From assembly GCF_020382885.2 (NCBI RefSeq), contig NC_058506.1, forward strand, positions 10,456,318 through 10,520,317: DNA of 64,000 nucleotides. Reading direction: 5' to 3'. The position numbers and the translations under genes were made by a program. The stretch's first letter is position 1. The number at the start of each line of letters is the position of its first letter. The stretch is from Scatophagus argus (Eukaryota > Chordata > Actinopteri > Scatophagidae). Below, one piece after another: positions 17,170 to 30,561 of this stretch. The notes below the pieces were generated by a model that did not search any database, was not told the DNA's origin, and saw only the letters and a program-made list of their open reading frames with translations.

Positions 17170-18456
17170 TGGCTTAAATTGATTGTGTGAACATCTGAAA
17201 TCCTGCTTCGTGAAGAAAAGGATGAAGAGATTTCATTGCAAATAGTAGCAATCTTAAAATGTCTTCCTGTCAGAACAGATGGGAAAGTCTGTTTTATGTT
17301 ATTTATGTATCTGAAACAGCTGAACAGGAGTGCGAGTTGACCTGAGACTGTTGCAAGTCGCCTGTAGGTGGAGCACATATGTAGCTTAAATTCTGCAGAC
17401 TGACCAAGAGGACAAGGCTGTTGGATTTTACTCACCACACTGAACTTGTATCAACACTTGTTTGAAGCTACATTATATACTCAGTCTGAAATATCTGAGT
17501 TTTACTCTGCCTGCACTTTCATATGAAATGCACATATTCTAAACATCATGTTTGTCACTTAATCCCCGTTTGCATACAAAACAGACAGCCTGACATGCTG
17601 ACATTTTTTGAAATCCTTAAACTTATCAGTCTGGGGAACAGATCCAGCCTATGTTGAGAATTTATTTTTAAATCAGGTCCATAAGTTAGTGTCCTAATAA
17701 TTTAATACAATATTAGAATGATAAAATCTTCTACAAAAATTGAAATTCCAGCATAAAAATTGGCTTTTTTTCACATTTTATAAGCTGTGCCTAACTTTCA
17801 ACTTGCAAGTACAAATACTTGAAGCCTCTCATTACTGTAATGATCATTTACTATTCTTTACTCCGTCCAAACTATTTATTTAGTTAATGCTCAAAAACTG
17901 CTCATTTCATTCCGTGATGAAGTAGTTTGCTCAGATTTGATTGCCATTTGACCGGAATTGTGAGCGACATCTCCTCAACTGTCTTCATATTTTCATTCAA
18001 TTACTGCTAATTTTAGTTTGGCACACAAATCTATGCAAGGTCACCATTTTGAGACCCACCCACTTGAAGTATGACAATCAGTATACCAAATGCATGGGAA
18101 TGTGGAGGAGAAGACCAGTTTCATCAAACAGGACAGCAAAAGTATTTGTTCCCTTCACTTCATTTACTCGTCATGCTTTGTTCGTTGCACATTCAGCCTG
18201 TGGTGCAGTTTGCTGATGTGTGATTTTCAGCGTGTACTGTCAGCTCAGCCCGTTGTCTACGACTCCCAGCTTTAATTCCTCCAAAATAGATTAGAGCCAG
18301 TATCTCGGGTTCCGGGCTCCATCAAGACTAATGGAAGCATAACCCACAGGAGCAAGAGCAGCATCTTTGTCTCTGCATTGATTCAGTCCACGTGTGGACA
18401 TTAAGAGGTTTCAGTGGGCTGAGAATATGCTAGTCTATCGCTTATAATGCACCTGC

Positions 18457-18485
<29 letters not shown>
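18457..18485. repeat. (TG)n microsatellite
   Basis: About fourteen TG units. Confidence 0.9.
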
Positions 18486-18488
<3 letters not shown>

Positions 18489-20729
18489 GAACATATTATA
18501 GGGACTACATGGGTTTGCTCATGTGAAAGTGGCAGATTCCATCACATCTGTGGATTGAAGTGTGTGTGATTGGTGCTTAGGTTCACCAGGCATTTGTCCA
18601 CTACAAAGACAGCAAAATGCTAAAAAAATCTTTTCTGTAACTACTGACATTCTCATCTCCAATGTCAGCAGACAGATGACTTAGCAACTGCTGCTTGTCT
18701 CTGACTACTTCATGAACTTAAGAGTATTTGCTACTTGCTTCCTTGTTGGCAAACAAACTTTTTGCTGAAGTGTTCATGAGCAAGAATCTGAATCCAAATT
18801 CCAAACAGAGCAGGAGGAGCTGAGTTGTATGTGACCCTGTGCTCTAACCTTGTTCCAAAAGTCAGAGTATAATGTATTAAAAAAAAAAAAAAAAAATGCC
18901 AGCTCATATTAACAGCAATACACACACATACACTCTTCCAGAGATCTCCAGGTTGCTTGTGGGAGGAAATATGATGCTAGAGGGTGGAGCTGCCCTGTGG
19001 ATCATCACTCACTCTCTCATCTATGAGTGCCTGTCATGCCTCTCATACACACTCTTGTCCAGCTCAGTGTGGATTGTCAGGGCTGCCGCTGAACACCTCA
19101 ACATAGCCTGTCAGCTGTGGATCGAGGTATGAAAGGCTCTTGGCTGTCTTGGCTCCCTCAGCCACTCGAGGTAGCACCTATATTTACTAAGTATACCAGT
19201 ATTAAAGCTTCAGATGGTAACTGACAGAAGCTGTGAAACAGAAGTAGGCTATGCTAGAGAACGACTTGTGAACTATTTAATGACATGTGAGGAGGATAGT
19301 CTTGGGGAAAGCGAGCTGGCAGATGCAACACAATATCAAACCACTTGTCAGTCGCCTTCTGTTGGGACACTTCCACTGTGGGAATCCAAGAACTGAAAAC
19401 CGTCTCACTGCTCTGATACAGTGTCACCGCAGCACTACCACAGCAGTAACATGCCAATTTCCTTTTTCAACACAAATGACTGATGAGAAAGTAGGCTGCT
19501 GTTTTCATTTCATCCCCCCGCCTTAGTCATTTAACGAAGGAGTTTGGTGACAAGGGGTCAGCTTCTTAATCATTTTCCTCGTCATCATGCTGAAGACAGC
19601 GTGACTTTTATGAGGACATAGGAAATCTGACATTTCAGACAACGCGCACTGATGGTTTTGTGTTTTCCTTGAGGAGACTAAAGGTAAGTTAAAAGAGAAA
19701 GACTTATTCTTGGCTTTGTTAAAGGTGGATTTTCCTTTTGACATGATCAGAACATTTGTGTAAACACTTCAGTAAGTCATTGTCGGCGATCATTATTACA
19801 TGAATATTTCTTATGTAACCCAAGTTATAAACAAGACTGAAATAATAACTCACACTGACAATAACTCAAGATCATCTCTGAGTGTTGAGGACTTTGGTTT
19901 GCTGGCCCAGATAGTTTGTCCCTGTGGACAAAGTGTCCTTGTTTCAACTAATTACATCCAGCTCTCAGGGACTGAGAATCCTCTGATTTTGGAAAATATA
20001 AATTTTCATAACAAACAGATCTTGTGGTAAGTTACAAACATGGGTTATGAGTTATTCTGTTGCTTTATAAATCTGTCATAAAGTGCTTGTTTTTTGCTGG
20101 ATTCCAGATGTTTTATGTCCCTGTGAGCAGTAAAAGTAGCAGTAGCTTTCTCACTGTCAGCAGTTTCCATTTCTTGTTTGTCTGAGACCATCTCGATTGT
20201 GTGTGAGCGAGTCTCCTGTAATGATGATCATTTTTCCTCCTGGGCTCCAAACCTAAACCTGGAATAAGATTTACACTGGACCCTGAATTTCATATTTATC
20301 ATCATTATGGTATAGAGAAACAGTTGAGATAAAAGTATAAAAGTAAAAGTAGTCAATGCAAAAAAACATCCCATGTGACTGTCATTTTATTATTTGATTA
20401 TGATTACTTGTGCATTCATGTAAAAGCTGGATTTAACTGTTGTAGTTGGTTTAATCTTTTTATTATTTTTTCCATTATTTCGACTGATTGTTAGGTTTAC
20501 AAAAAGCTCTCAAATGTCATCACATGTACCCAGAGTCCAAAGTGACGCCCTCACAACTGTTTAGTCCAACAAAGCGAAAACCACAAAATTTTTTTACAAA
20601 TAAATGAAAAAATATTATTTTTTCCAAGAAGAATTCATTTTCTGTCAACAAATCACCTGATCGGCTACTCATTTTGGCTGTACTTTTATATATTGTTGGA
20701 TAGTTTGGTGTAAAATTATAGCTGTCAGA

Positions 20730-20795
20730 TAAATGTAGCCAAGTACAAAGACACAATATTTCCCCCTAAAATATTGTGGAGTATAAGTACATGGT
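20730..20795. repeat. Dispersed teleost repeat fragment (gtacaatatt/ggagta type)
   Basis: Resembles the widespread fish motif in which 'gtacaatatt' and 'ggagtataagtac' face each other. Related fragments are seen at 25705-25860 and 27770-27830. The family is not assigned. Confidence 0.4.
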
Positions 20796-21081
20796 TATGA
20801 AAAGAAAAGATGTGTGTGTGCGTGCGTGTGCTTGCTTGCTTGCTGCATACATGGACTGGGCGTTCACATACTAAATGAATATTGTTCTCCCATGTAAGAA
20901 AACGCATAAATCATTAAAAACATTTGTTCTGAGGCCTGTCATTGGTTGTGGTAGGTAGTTACACAGCATAAAGTCCGTACACTAATGTGCAGTAACGCTT
21001 TATAATTAAAGAGTTTTACAATGACCGCCTTTTATGTTGAAACAACAGCTTGTTAACTGCAGTCATCTTTAGCAAGCCATT

Positions 21082-23930
21082 ATGAAATGGGAGAAGTTAA
21101 AGCCTCCGGAGCCAGATGATCCTATGTGTTGCTGTGAGTGTGATATCTACCAGTACGGATGTTGCTGTGACTGTGAAGATATGGACGAAGCCTTTAACAG
21201 GTATGAACTTGAGGAAAAGGGTCGGCGCTGAGTACCACTAGAATATTCTGAACTGGAAAGGAAAAGTAAAAGAAGCCACGTGTTTGCTTGATTTAAATGT
21301 TATTCACAAAAAGTTGCACCTTGTAAAAAAAAAAAAAAAAAAAAAGTCTTCAATCTTCTCATCTAACTTTCAGAAAGAAAGCAAACATTCCAAAGCTTTA
21401 ATACAGTGCATACACATTGCAATGAGGGGGAGCAACTGGGCATCCACAGTTCATTATTTTCCCTCTGAAAGGTTCATTTGGCCCTTATTACAGGAAAGTC
21501 TCTCTCAGATTTCCTCACAAAGTAAGCATAATAAGCTGTGCTTTAAATCCTGAAACAAAAGCAAAACAAAAGTACTTCATTAGAAATCCATATGAGTGAT
21601 TTTAGAGTGTACTGACAAATGTATGCAGCACAAGCACATGAAAAACAAATTACTTTCCACTAATGACACCAAACAACAGATGACTTTGATCACTACTGTT
21701 CTCTGTAGGTGGCTGAAAGACAGACCGCCCAAAAGTGGATGCCAGTCTGCTGTACTTGGGGCCATGATTGACAACCTGGAGATCTCCATGATCCCAGCCC
21801 TGGTGCTGCTACCTCTCCTGCTGCGGGTTGCAGCTCTGCACTACCTGCTGGGCATCATCATCCTGACAGCTCTGCCCGGACTGGTGCTGTGGTACTATTA
21901 CGCCACACACCGAAAGAGGAGACGCACCCTCTTCTTCCTCACTCTTTCGCTGTACTCGCTGTTCTACATGTACTACCTCTTCATCACAGAGATTTTACCA
22001 CGTGGAGACGTGGGCCAGCTGCAGCTGTGCACTGTGACCGGTGGCATGATTTTCACCATCGTCTCTCTTATTCTCACCAAGAGAGGCCCAGGATTTGTGA
22101 CCACTTCCCCACATGAAGCACAAGGTCACAGTCAGGAGGTGAGCAAGGACCTTAACGGATCTATCCAATCAGCAGCCTCCTCCTCTGGGACTGCAGAACA
22201 GGAGCAAACAACAAAACAGGCCCTGGCAGCAAAATGGAGCAGGTGTCCCGTGTGTAAAATAATTCGACCCCCTCGGGCCGGACACTGTCGAACCTGTGGA
22301 TCCTGTGTCCAGCGTCTGGACCACCACTGCATCTGGTAGGTTGGATTTAACATACCGATATTTGTTTACTTATTTATTGATGGATTTCATTATCTTTTTG
22401 CGTTAATGTGTATTGACAGATCATAAAGATGAATGTAGATTTATGAGCGATTAGATAACTGCCCTGATATTTCACACATACAGCCACAATTTCAAGTGTA
22501 ATTTCAGCTTGATTCTAACTGATTTTCTCTCTTACACATAGTTGTATAACTGTCTCTGCATTGAAAACTAACACTTAGAGACTCCAAAGCAGCATGTCTC
22601 TCCATAAATAATGATAATTCACAGTTTTAACAGCTTTGAAAAAATTTTTTTCTGAGGGTGAATGCATGAATGTTGTCTTGTTGAGGTTATGCTCTATGCA
22701 ATAAATATATGTATACTGAATTACTGCTTCATTATCCACTGTAGATATTTTGGCAATATTTAATGTGGCAACAATATCAGATTACTGGTACCAATGTTGA
22801 CGCACATATTTTTTCCCACCTAAGGCCGTATGTAAACTTATAAAACTTTTACTGCTGCTTTAACCTGTTCTGATTGTTACACTGTGCTGTGTGTGCTGAG
22901 GCGCTGTAGGATAAACAGCTGTGTTGGACAGGCAAATCATCGCTGTTTCCTGCTGACCCTCTCTGTGTTCGTGTTGACCTCTCTGTATGGGATCACTTTG
23001 GTGCTGTCCAGCCTCTGTCCTCGACAGTATCTAATGACGGCTCTCTTCTACTGCCCCGCCGTCTACAGCCAGCCCAGGTACAGCACTCTTTAACAAACAC
23101 ACTGACAACCCGCCTTTTCAGCATAGTTGTCATAGTTAAATTGCTGTAATAACTGTATTTCTATATTTATTGCCTTTCTTTATATATGTTGACATGGGAA
23201 GTTAGCATGAACAGCAGAAACGCTTGAGGAAAGCATTGCAGATGTGCTCTTTTTTTGCTTTGAGGTGACGTGTGGCTCACTGTAGAAACCTGGCTTTTTG
23301 TCATATTTATGATGAATGAAGATTGGTTTACGCTGATTATCTCTCAGATCAACTTAAAATGTGTTGCCAAAAGTGAAACGATGGAATTGTACAAATGTGG
23401 CAAAGATATAACAAATAGATAAAGTGATTAAGTGCTCAGCTGCCAGGGTGGAGCATGAAACTCAAGGGTCTTAACAGTGTTTTTGTCTCGCAGCTATCCA
23501 ACCTTTCATTGTCGCTGTGAACAGAGTGACAGAGGGGTATTGTTTTTTAAAAAAATATTTTAAAAGTTTAAAAGACTGTGCTTTTAAATGCATTTGAAAC
23601 ACTGTAGCCTGCTATATTGCTGTTGTGTTATATCCGCCTGTTGTTTACGTTCACAGCACGGCTCTTTGCTTCACCTGTGCTTGGTACAGCAGCATTGTCA
23701 CAGGTGGGCTGCTTTACCTGCTGGTGACACAAGTTGTGAATATCAGCTTCAATGTGACGGAGCGCGAGTCTCAGCTGGCTGTGAGGAACAAAACGGGCCA
23801 GAGCCGCCTGTGGGGACTGGCCATCGACACAGGAGAATATTCACGTGGCTTCTATCAGAACTGGGTTGAGTTCCTCACCATGGCAGATGCCTCGGTTTCT
23901 CCTCGCTCCAGCTTCACCGACTTGGTCTAG
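21082..23930 (+). CDS. zdhhc23: DHHC palmitoyltransferase ZDHHC23 (NIDD)
   Basis: This is an integral membrane S-acyltransferase. In mammals ZDHHC23/NIDD binds neuronal nitric-oxide synthase and palmitoylates BK channels. Coding exons: 21082-21200, 21709-22335, 22910-23077, 23657-23930; 395 aa (human about 409). The N-terminus carries two Cys-rich clusters ([19 protein letters not shown]), as in human. Several hydrophobic helices follow ([21 protein letters not shown], then [11 protein letters not shown], then [16 protein letters not shown]). The cysteine-rich catalytic domain ([21 protein letters not shown]) ends in DHHCIWINSCVG; the active Cys lies at the exon 2/3 boundary region. Further membrane helices come next, then the conserved tail [16 protein letters not shown]. 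The protein ends in TDLV, a D-x-V type PDZ ligand comparable to the human EDIV. It lies next to atp6v1a, as in human 3q13. Confidence 0.95.
21324..21345 (+). repeat. Poly-A tract in zdhhc23 intron 1
   Basis: A homopolymer of about 21 A without a recognisable SINE body in front of it. Confidence 0.7.
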
Positions 23931-24264
23931 TTTCACTTTATACTCTCCAGTAATAGGATGATAACAAAGAACACAGCGTGTGACGTGTGACAATTTCAAT
24001 CGATGGTGACTTCCAATGCTTTTTGCATTCCAGCCTATTGATATAAAACATTATAAACTATAAAATAATCAAATAATATTAAGCTTCTGATATTGACTGC
24101 TTGATAAACTACACAATGATGATTGTTTGGGCGTTGGTATTTGTTGCACAGTTGTCTATTGGAGGACATAGCCTACAGACATAAGGCCAAATGAATTCAG
24201 AAACATAATTTCTAATGTCTGATTGAATTCAAAATATTGCTGACAACGTGTCATTTTAACATGA

Positions 24265-24270
24265 AATAAA
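24265..24270 (+). terminator. zdhhc23: Polyadenylation signal of zdhhc23
   Basis: AATAAA 335 bases after the zdhhc23 stop codon, giving a short 3' UTR. Confidence 0.6.
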
Positions 24271-25704
24271 AGCCTTGTAATTAAAGATGGGCGACTCTGT
24301 GGGGTTCATGTGAAAGAAGAATAGGAGTAGCTCTGTTGGCTCTGCAAACATCTTACATACCTAGAAATCTGATGTATGTAGAGATGTACAAATGTATTAA
24401 CAATAACAATACGGCACATATAACAATACTTTGTAGCATATTATTATCAATATTATTAATATTAATATTGGCATATTAACATAAGGCCTTGTGACTGTTT
24501 TCTGTCATGCAGATGATGACTAGAATATTTTTTTTTTCATGGAGCCAACTGAGGTCATCAACGTAAGAGAAATCCCGTGCAGGGACAAGTTGGGGAGATA
24601 ATATATCCCATCCTAACACTTTTATGAAATGTAATTTTAGACTGTTCAGTCAGCATTAGGTATAACAAAACAGGCATGAAAAACTGGCACAAACAAATAG
24701 AGCATTTGACCCTGTGAGTCAGTGGTGGGTGTACAGTCATAACTTCCTGCAGCAGCTTCAGTCATCTGTACTGTTATGACTGATGCAATCTTGTATTTCC
24801 TGTATTTACTTAATATTCTTGTCTGCAGTGCTCCATTATTGATTTAATCTAATGGTTTTTGTCCATCGCTGTCTCATAGTGCCAATGCAGCTCCCTTTAC
24901 AATACCCAGACCTACACATTTTGAGACATGCAGGGATTGTCTCTGTAAAGACTAAGTTACAGATATTAACCTGTCCACCATTTTAATGTATAACATTTAA
25001 TGTGACTCTATTAACCCGTACAGAGCATTAAAAACAAACTTAACAGTTTATGCACTCTCCTGTAATGTCAGCGTTTCATCCACTTCCCATTATTTCCCAT
25101 TATCATTTCTTATAATGCACATCTTGGGTGGAGATAATCGATCAAGCTGTTTAAATCAATACATTTCCTCCATTTAAATCACTCAGTCCATCAACTGATA
25201 TGTTTATTTGGTGTCTCCATTGCTCTTATGTTCTGGCCAGTGGATCCACAGGCAGTCAGCTGGTATGAATTTTCTTTCCTTTGGTGCCTCCCTCAGGCCA
25301 GTCTCTACATTTCCGCCAAGTGGCCAAAGGCCTACACCAACTAGTTCAAGCAGGCTTTAATACTCAGCAGCAAGATTTTACATGTTTCTCACTGGTTGTC
25401 TGCCTTTAGTCCAGTGCTTAACTGTGTACACTGATCAATTGATATACACACAATATTTATATTACTGCTGTTTTTAGTGCAAGTGCTTAGAAACTGAGGA
25501 ATGGACGTAAATGTTATGTTACAGTTCATTGTGTTTAATATAGTTTCATATCTGAAATTTGGCACTTTTACTACGTAAATGTGAGTTGTATTCCATAAGA
25601 GTTGGGTTCACTCACTGGTGCAATACATACAGTACATCTGTTGTTCAGGCTGTATGTACTCCTTTGTACTGATTTGTACCTGATTTGTTTGTCCATTGAG
25701 GAGC

Positions 25705-25860
25705 AGTAGTGGAAAGTAACTAAGTGTGTTTATTAAAATATTTAAATACAATTTTCAGGCGCTTGTACTGTAAGTTTTTCCATTTTCTGATATGTTATAC
25801 TTTACACTTCACCACAATTCAGAGGCAAATATTATATACTATATATTACATAAATGATGC
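25705..25860. repeat. Degenerate dispersed teleost repeat
   Basis: 'agtagtggaaagtaactaag' followed by 'tacaattttcaggcgcttgt' and 'cagaggcaaatatt' is the order of phrases in a very abundant fish interspersed repeat. This copy is diverged. The family is not assigned. Confidence 0.5.
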
Positions 25861-27769
25861 AAAAATATAATCAACAAATAAATTATGAAGTAATTTCACA
25901 ATTGTGCAGTGCCTTGTTTCACAGCAAGACACTACAACAGTTGGCGATCAGATTGAGATGATGCGGCTCACTGCAGAAACTACTGAAAATCTTTAATTTG
26001 CTGTTGAAAACCCACGTTTTTAACTGAGCTTTTCCAAAAGCATCACCGTGAAACTTTACACATTTGTGCTGCTCAAGATAAAACCCAAATTCAAATGCTT
26101 TTCACTTTGGTCACTCCATGAGCTTTCCTCTAGCGCCATCCTCAGGCCAAACAGAATCCTCAGCACATGAAACTCATGTTACTTGGAACTAGACCTTTTC
26201 ATCTGGGCCTACTACTTATGTATCCTGAAAAATAAATCTATGTCTGTTCATTTTAGCCATCATATTAATATTCTTGTGTGTAATTACCATTTTATTAGCA
26301 TTTTGGATCTGATGAATATTTATGACAGAGAATTAAAAAAAAAAGTTTTTATTCTTATTCCCTGACTTTAATCTATCTAAGCATAGAGACTGTGACATGC
26401 TTAGGGCAAGGAGCTGCTAACAAAATATTCAGACATATTTTCTCTGTGATGGGGTATTAAACGGGGAACTTTTCCGTTATTCATAGAAATCAGATAAGTC
26501 AGATAAAGCGGAGCAATTCATTACATCCACTTCATCCATTTCCTGGGTGCTGGGCCAAAGTCACACATTTAAAGATTCATGCTGTATTCATATTCATATC
26601 ATTCAGAATGTAAATACAAACAACCAACTGGGAGAAATTCTTTGGTGAAGCTTGGAGGAGAAAAACACTACAAGAGTATCTACAAACTGCTGCAAAAAAT
26701 GGCTGAAAAGCAAACATGACAGGCAGTTTCATTAAAATAAAATACAGTATTAACTCTAATTGAACCGGCTCATCGAAGTTCATCAAGAGGGGGCTAATGA
26801 GCTATTAAAAATACACTGAACATCTGATCATGTAGACTTTTTATATGGCAAAATGACAAGGCCAGGAGTGGAAGCACAATCTTGTAAACGTATGAACAGT
26901 CCCAAGTAATAACTGGAGGATTTCTATTTTATCCTTGCGCAGAACTTTGCAGTGATTATTGCCTTTTATAAATTTGCATGAAGCTTTAATAAATCTCGTG
27001 GGTGAATGTAAATAATGATTCAAAAATCGGAACATTGTTGTAACAATTTGTAAATTATTGGAAAATGTGCACTAAGTGGATTTCTACCACTGCAATCTTC
27101 AGTATGTATAAAATACAAGTATGACAGACTTTTCTGACACAACATTACTTTAAATATTTGTTTTCTCTGGGCAAAAGGCATGTCTGTTTAAACTGTCAAG
27201 GTATGTAGGTCAGGGGAATCTATGTACGGTGGCATGTATCTGCCTGCACTGCACTGGCCTGTTTCCAACTAACTACATTAATTCAGCTCCTCATCATCAC
27301 TTCTGGATTCAGCTGAGGCAAGAATCTACAGAAAAGTCGAGGGCTCAGCCTTATGACCAAACTACTCAAAGCTAACCTAATCACGAGTATGCTGGAAATG
27401 GTTTCAGTGAAATATCCGGAATAAAACATCATAATTTATTTGTTGACTATATTTTGCATGAATCTGCAAACTAACAAAAGCTTTAAAACCAAAGTAACAG
27501 TAAAAAAAGACCTCAAAATTGTACTAAGGCACAATACTTCAGTAAACGTAGTTAGTTCTCACTGAAACAGAGCTATATTTATACCTGCTGAATTTTGCAG
27601 TAATACATTAGTGCATTAATGTTGCAGTACAGGGCAGCACTTTGACACTTTACTAATATTTAGTGTGACACACAAAATAAAGATTAGTTCATAACGTATA
27701 ACTGAAAGAGAAGTAGTTCAGCCCTTGGAGCAGTCTTAACTCATCTCTCTGTCCTGTTATGACATCCTT

Positions 27770-27830
27770 ACAGTTGTGGAAGAAGTATTCAGATCCTCCA
27801 CTTATGTATAAGTACTAATACCACACTATA
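27770..27830. repeat. Degenerate dispersed teleost repeat fragment
   Basis: 'gaagaagtattcagatcctc' followed by 'agtactaataccacactata' is the other end of the abundant fish repeat seen at 25705-25860. Confidence 0.55.
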
Positions 27831-28964
27831 AAAAAACACTAAAACCCAACAAATCCAAAAGGGGTTTTAAATAGTTAATTTACCTTACGAGGTGGGAAAG
27901 TTTTTTCAAGTAATATGGGAACACTTAATCCTTTGGTTTATCAGAGACATTCAAAGTCAAAATCACATTTAGAAAATACATGTCCATTTCATTGGACAGC
28001 AAGAGGATGAAATATTGTAATCTGAAAAGTAATTAGTAACTAAAGATGTCTATGATGTTTGCTTCAGAGATGTGATGGAGTAGAAGCACAAAGTCGTATG
28101 AGATTTAAACACACAAGTTAAGTACCGTACAAGCACCTCAAATTTGTACTTGTACTGCTTTTGAGCAGACAAGAAATATTATATGCCATTTACACTTCCG
28201 TTGCTCTAGTACATAGAGTGAGCGATTTAATACTTAAGTTATAATCAATTAGCTGATGAAGACTGTGTGATATGATCAATGATTATGAGATTGTAAACCT
28301 TAGAAAAAGCTATTACAAATTATTACATTCCGTACATCTGTTTCATGTATTTTTAATTTGAATGAGAAGGGGGCAGAATTTACAGACTTTAAACCCATTA
28401 AAAACAGACACTATAGTTCTTCCTGGAAAGCATTTCAATTCACCAAATGTTGATGCATGCGTTGGGGATCCAATCTGGGAGGGCATTTGTGTTGTCTCTG
28501 TGTTTTACTATTGCGACTGCTGACAGATGATTTTTATTCTGTGGTCTCTGTGGCCATGGAAAGCACTGGACGGCGGCCACTGCTTTGTTTACCTCTCTTG
28601 GTTGCTGTGTTTTTCAAGCTTATACTCACAAATTGGAGGCCTCAGTAAGTGCATTATCAAATAAAAGCTCTTCATCTCTTAGCTACTGGTATGTGGGAGA
28701 CAGAGAGATATAAAATATAGTCTCTACCCATTTGTTATTCAGACTTTGCTGTTTCTTAGCACATTTCTCCTGCCTGCTGTCCACTGTCACACATTCAGCT
28801 CTTACACAGTTGACTGAATTCTGCCCTGGCAGGACTATATGCTCACCTTCTGGCTGTGAGAGTTTATTTGTCTAAGGCTTCACGTGTTTGAACCCATCCC
28901 AGCTGCAGGGATTTGGGTGGGTGGGTGTGCTGGCTGGGAGGGAAAAGATGATTTCACTCTCCAC

Positions 28965-28972
28965 TATATAAA
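28965..28972 (+). promoter_or_regulatory. TATA box of the lipocalin gene
   Basis: TATATAAA lies 77 bases before the start codon at 29049, in a good place for initiation near 28995-29000. A TATA box fits a tissue-restricted, strongly expressed secreted protein. Confidence 0.7.
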
Positions 28973-29048
28973 GGGTAGTCAGGCAGAACTTCAACAACAG
29001 ATCTCCAGGTCTCCCTCCGCACTCTTCTCCATCATCGTTTCTGCAGCT

Positions 29049-30474
29049 ATGACTTTACTGCTGACATTGCTGGGAGCTGTGCTCTGCTCCTTTTCGGTGT
29101 CTTCTGAAATCCTCCCCCAGGCAGACTTCAATTTACAGGCGGTAAGACACAATTAATGGATGGCCTATCACCAGTTTTTATTCTAAGCAGAGTAGTGCTT
29201 AAAATAAAAACCTTGTCTGCATTTTGTCTAACTCCCCCTCACAAGAGCTGCAGCCTGTGCCTCTGTCGAAAGGAAAGTTTTCGGTTACACGGTGTTTGAT
29301 AGCATGCTTAAAATGTGCTAAAATGAGAGAGACAATGAGTATCTGACTTTGACTGGCTGTTGTAAACCTGCCTATACTTCCTACCTATTTTGTAAAATCA
29401 TTGCATGTACTTGAATCATTAAATCAAACATGTATACACCATATTTTTGCAAAGTCATAAATTTGTGAAAAATATTTTCACATGCTGTTAATGTTAAGGT
29501 TATAACATTATTATAAATAAATTATATATATATATTTTAAAACACATTTGCTAAATGCAGTGTAAATATGTGCAGTGTTTTTTTGTTACTTCTGCTATGT
29601 TCACCTGGCCTGTGTCTACAGACCGCAGGGAAGTGGTACCTGATTGGATTTGCCAGTAATGCTCAGTGGTTTGTCGACCGCAAAGCTAACATGAAGATGG
29701 GCACAGCCATGTTCACCCCAACTGCAGATGGGGACCTGGACCTCTCATATGCCAGTCTGAGGTGAGTGTGAGAGGAAGGATAGGGACAGAGGAAAGAAAG
29801 AAAAGTGGTGACACTGTTAACATGTTTCAATGGTTTCCATGCAGCTCTGATGGCTCTTGTTGGAGACTGAACAATCTGGCCAAGAAGACTGATGTGCCTG
29901 GAAAATTCTCGTACACAAGTCAGCGTAAGTGCAAACACACACACAGCCACATTTAAACCAGCCACAGTATTTCTGTTTTCACATGATCTGTTCTGTCTCC
30001 CTCCTTTCGTCAGGCTTGGGGAATGAGAATGGCATGCTTATGGTGGATGTGAAGTACGACGAGTACGCCCTGATGCACATCACTTCCACCCAGGGGGATG
30101 TCCTCACTGTCGTCAACAAACTATACGGTACAGTCATCGTTAGCCATGCTGTGCACTGTATTATGAATCTAAATGTGTTCAGCAGCTCAGCACAGACATG
30201 GATACTGTACAACACATGTATAACACATGAATCTCCGGTGGTTTGGCAGGCCGCAGCATGGACCTCAGCGCTGATCTGCTGGAGAAGTTCAGGCAGTTCT
30301 CCTTGGAGACTGGCATCCTTCCTGAAAACATTGCTTTCCTTCCAAAAAATGGTACATTTTATTTTAATGGAGAGGTTTACATTAAAAAAAAAAAAGAAAA
30401 AAAGAATTATGTTAAGCACTAATCACTTTATCCTTTCCTTATTTCCTTCTGTAGCGGAGTGCCCAGTTGCCTAG
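29049..30474 (+). CDS. Secreted lipocalin, PTGDS-like
   Basis: This is a small carrier of hydrophobic ligands of the lipocalin family, nearest to prostaglandin-D2-synthase-like fish lipocalins. Exons: 29049-29141, 29622-29761, 29845-29924, 30014-30127, 30250-30351, 30455-30474; 182 aa. Residues 1-19 look like a signal peptide ([19 protein letters not shown]). Lipocalin motif 1 is GKW at 34-36 ([16 protein letters not shown]); motif 2 is YDEYAL. Cys83 (DGSCW) and Cys179 (AECPVA) match the conserved lipocalin disulphide. The end resembles human PTGDS ([21 protein letters not shown]). The position of the PGD-synthase nucleophile, Cys65 in human, is Gly58 here, so it is probably a binding protein and not a synthase. 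A TATA box lies just upstream. The exact orthologue name is uncertain, so no symbol is given. Confidence 0.9.
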
Positions 30475-30555
30475 TTTTCCAACCATTGCATGTCAGTGAT
30501 GCTGCCTGAAGACCTTAAAGTTTATTGAAAGTATTCGACAGGTGTGAACTGCTCC

Positions 30556-30561
30556 AATAAA
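30556..30561 (+). terminator. Polyadenylation signal of the lipocalin gene
   Basis: AATAAA 82 bases after the stop codon, followed by an A-rich then T-rich stretch. Confidence 0.75.

Larger units (their letters stand above)
17181..21081. other. Intergenic stretch between atp6v1a and zdhhc23
   Basis: No supported gene. It holds a (TG)n run (18457-18485), a poly-A tract near 18880-18896, a CTTG-type short repeat near 20828-20843 and a fragment of a dispersed fish repeat at about 20730-20795 (aagtacaaagacacaatatt...). The zdhhc23 promoter and 5' UTR must lie in its last part, but no first exon or core element is clear. Confidence 0.5.
24271..28960. other. Intergenic stretch between zdhhc23 and the lipocalin gene
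   Basis: About 4.7 kb, AT-rich, without a supported exon. It contains degenerate dispersed-repeat fragments (25705-25860, 27770-27830). An open frame at 28457-28648 has a hydrophobic stretch but no family match. Confidence 0.5.

Noticed and set aside
18896-19132. Open frame with a hydrophobic stretch, ending in a possible splice donor (gaggtatgaa)
   Set aside because: No similarity recognised and no partner exon found up- or downstream.
28457-28648. Open frame with a signal-peptide-like segment ahead of the lipocalin gene
   Set aside because: The lipocalin already has its own TATA box, start codon and signal peptide, and no exon joins this piece in a sensible way.
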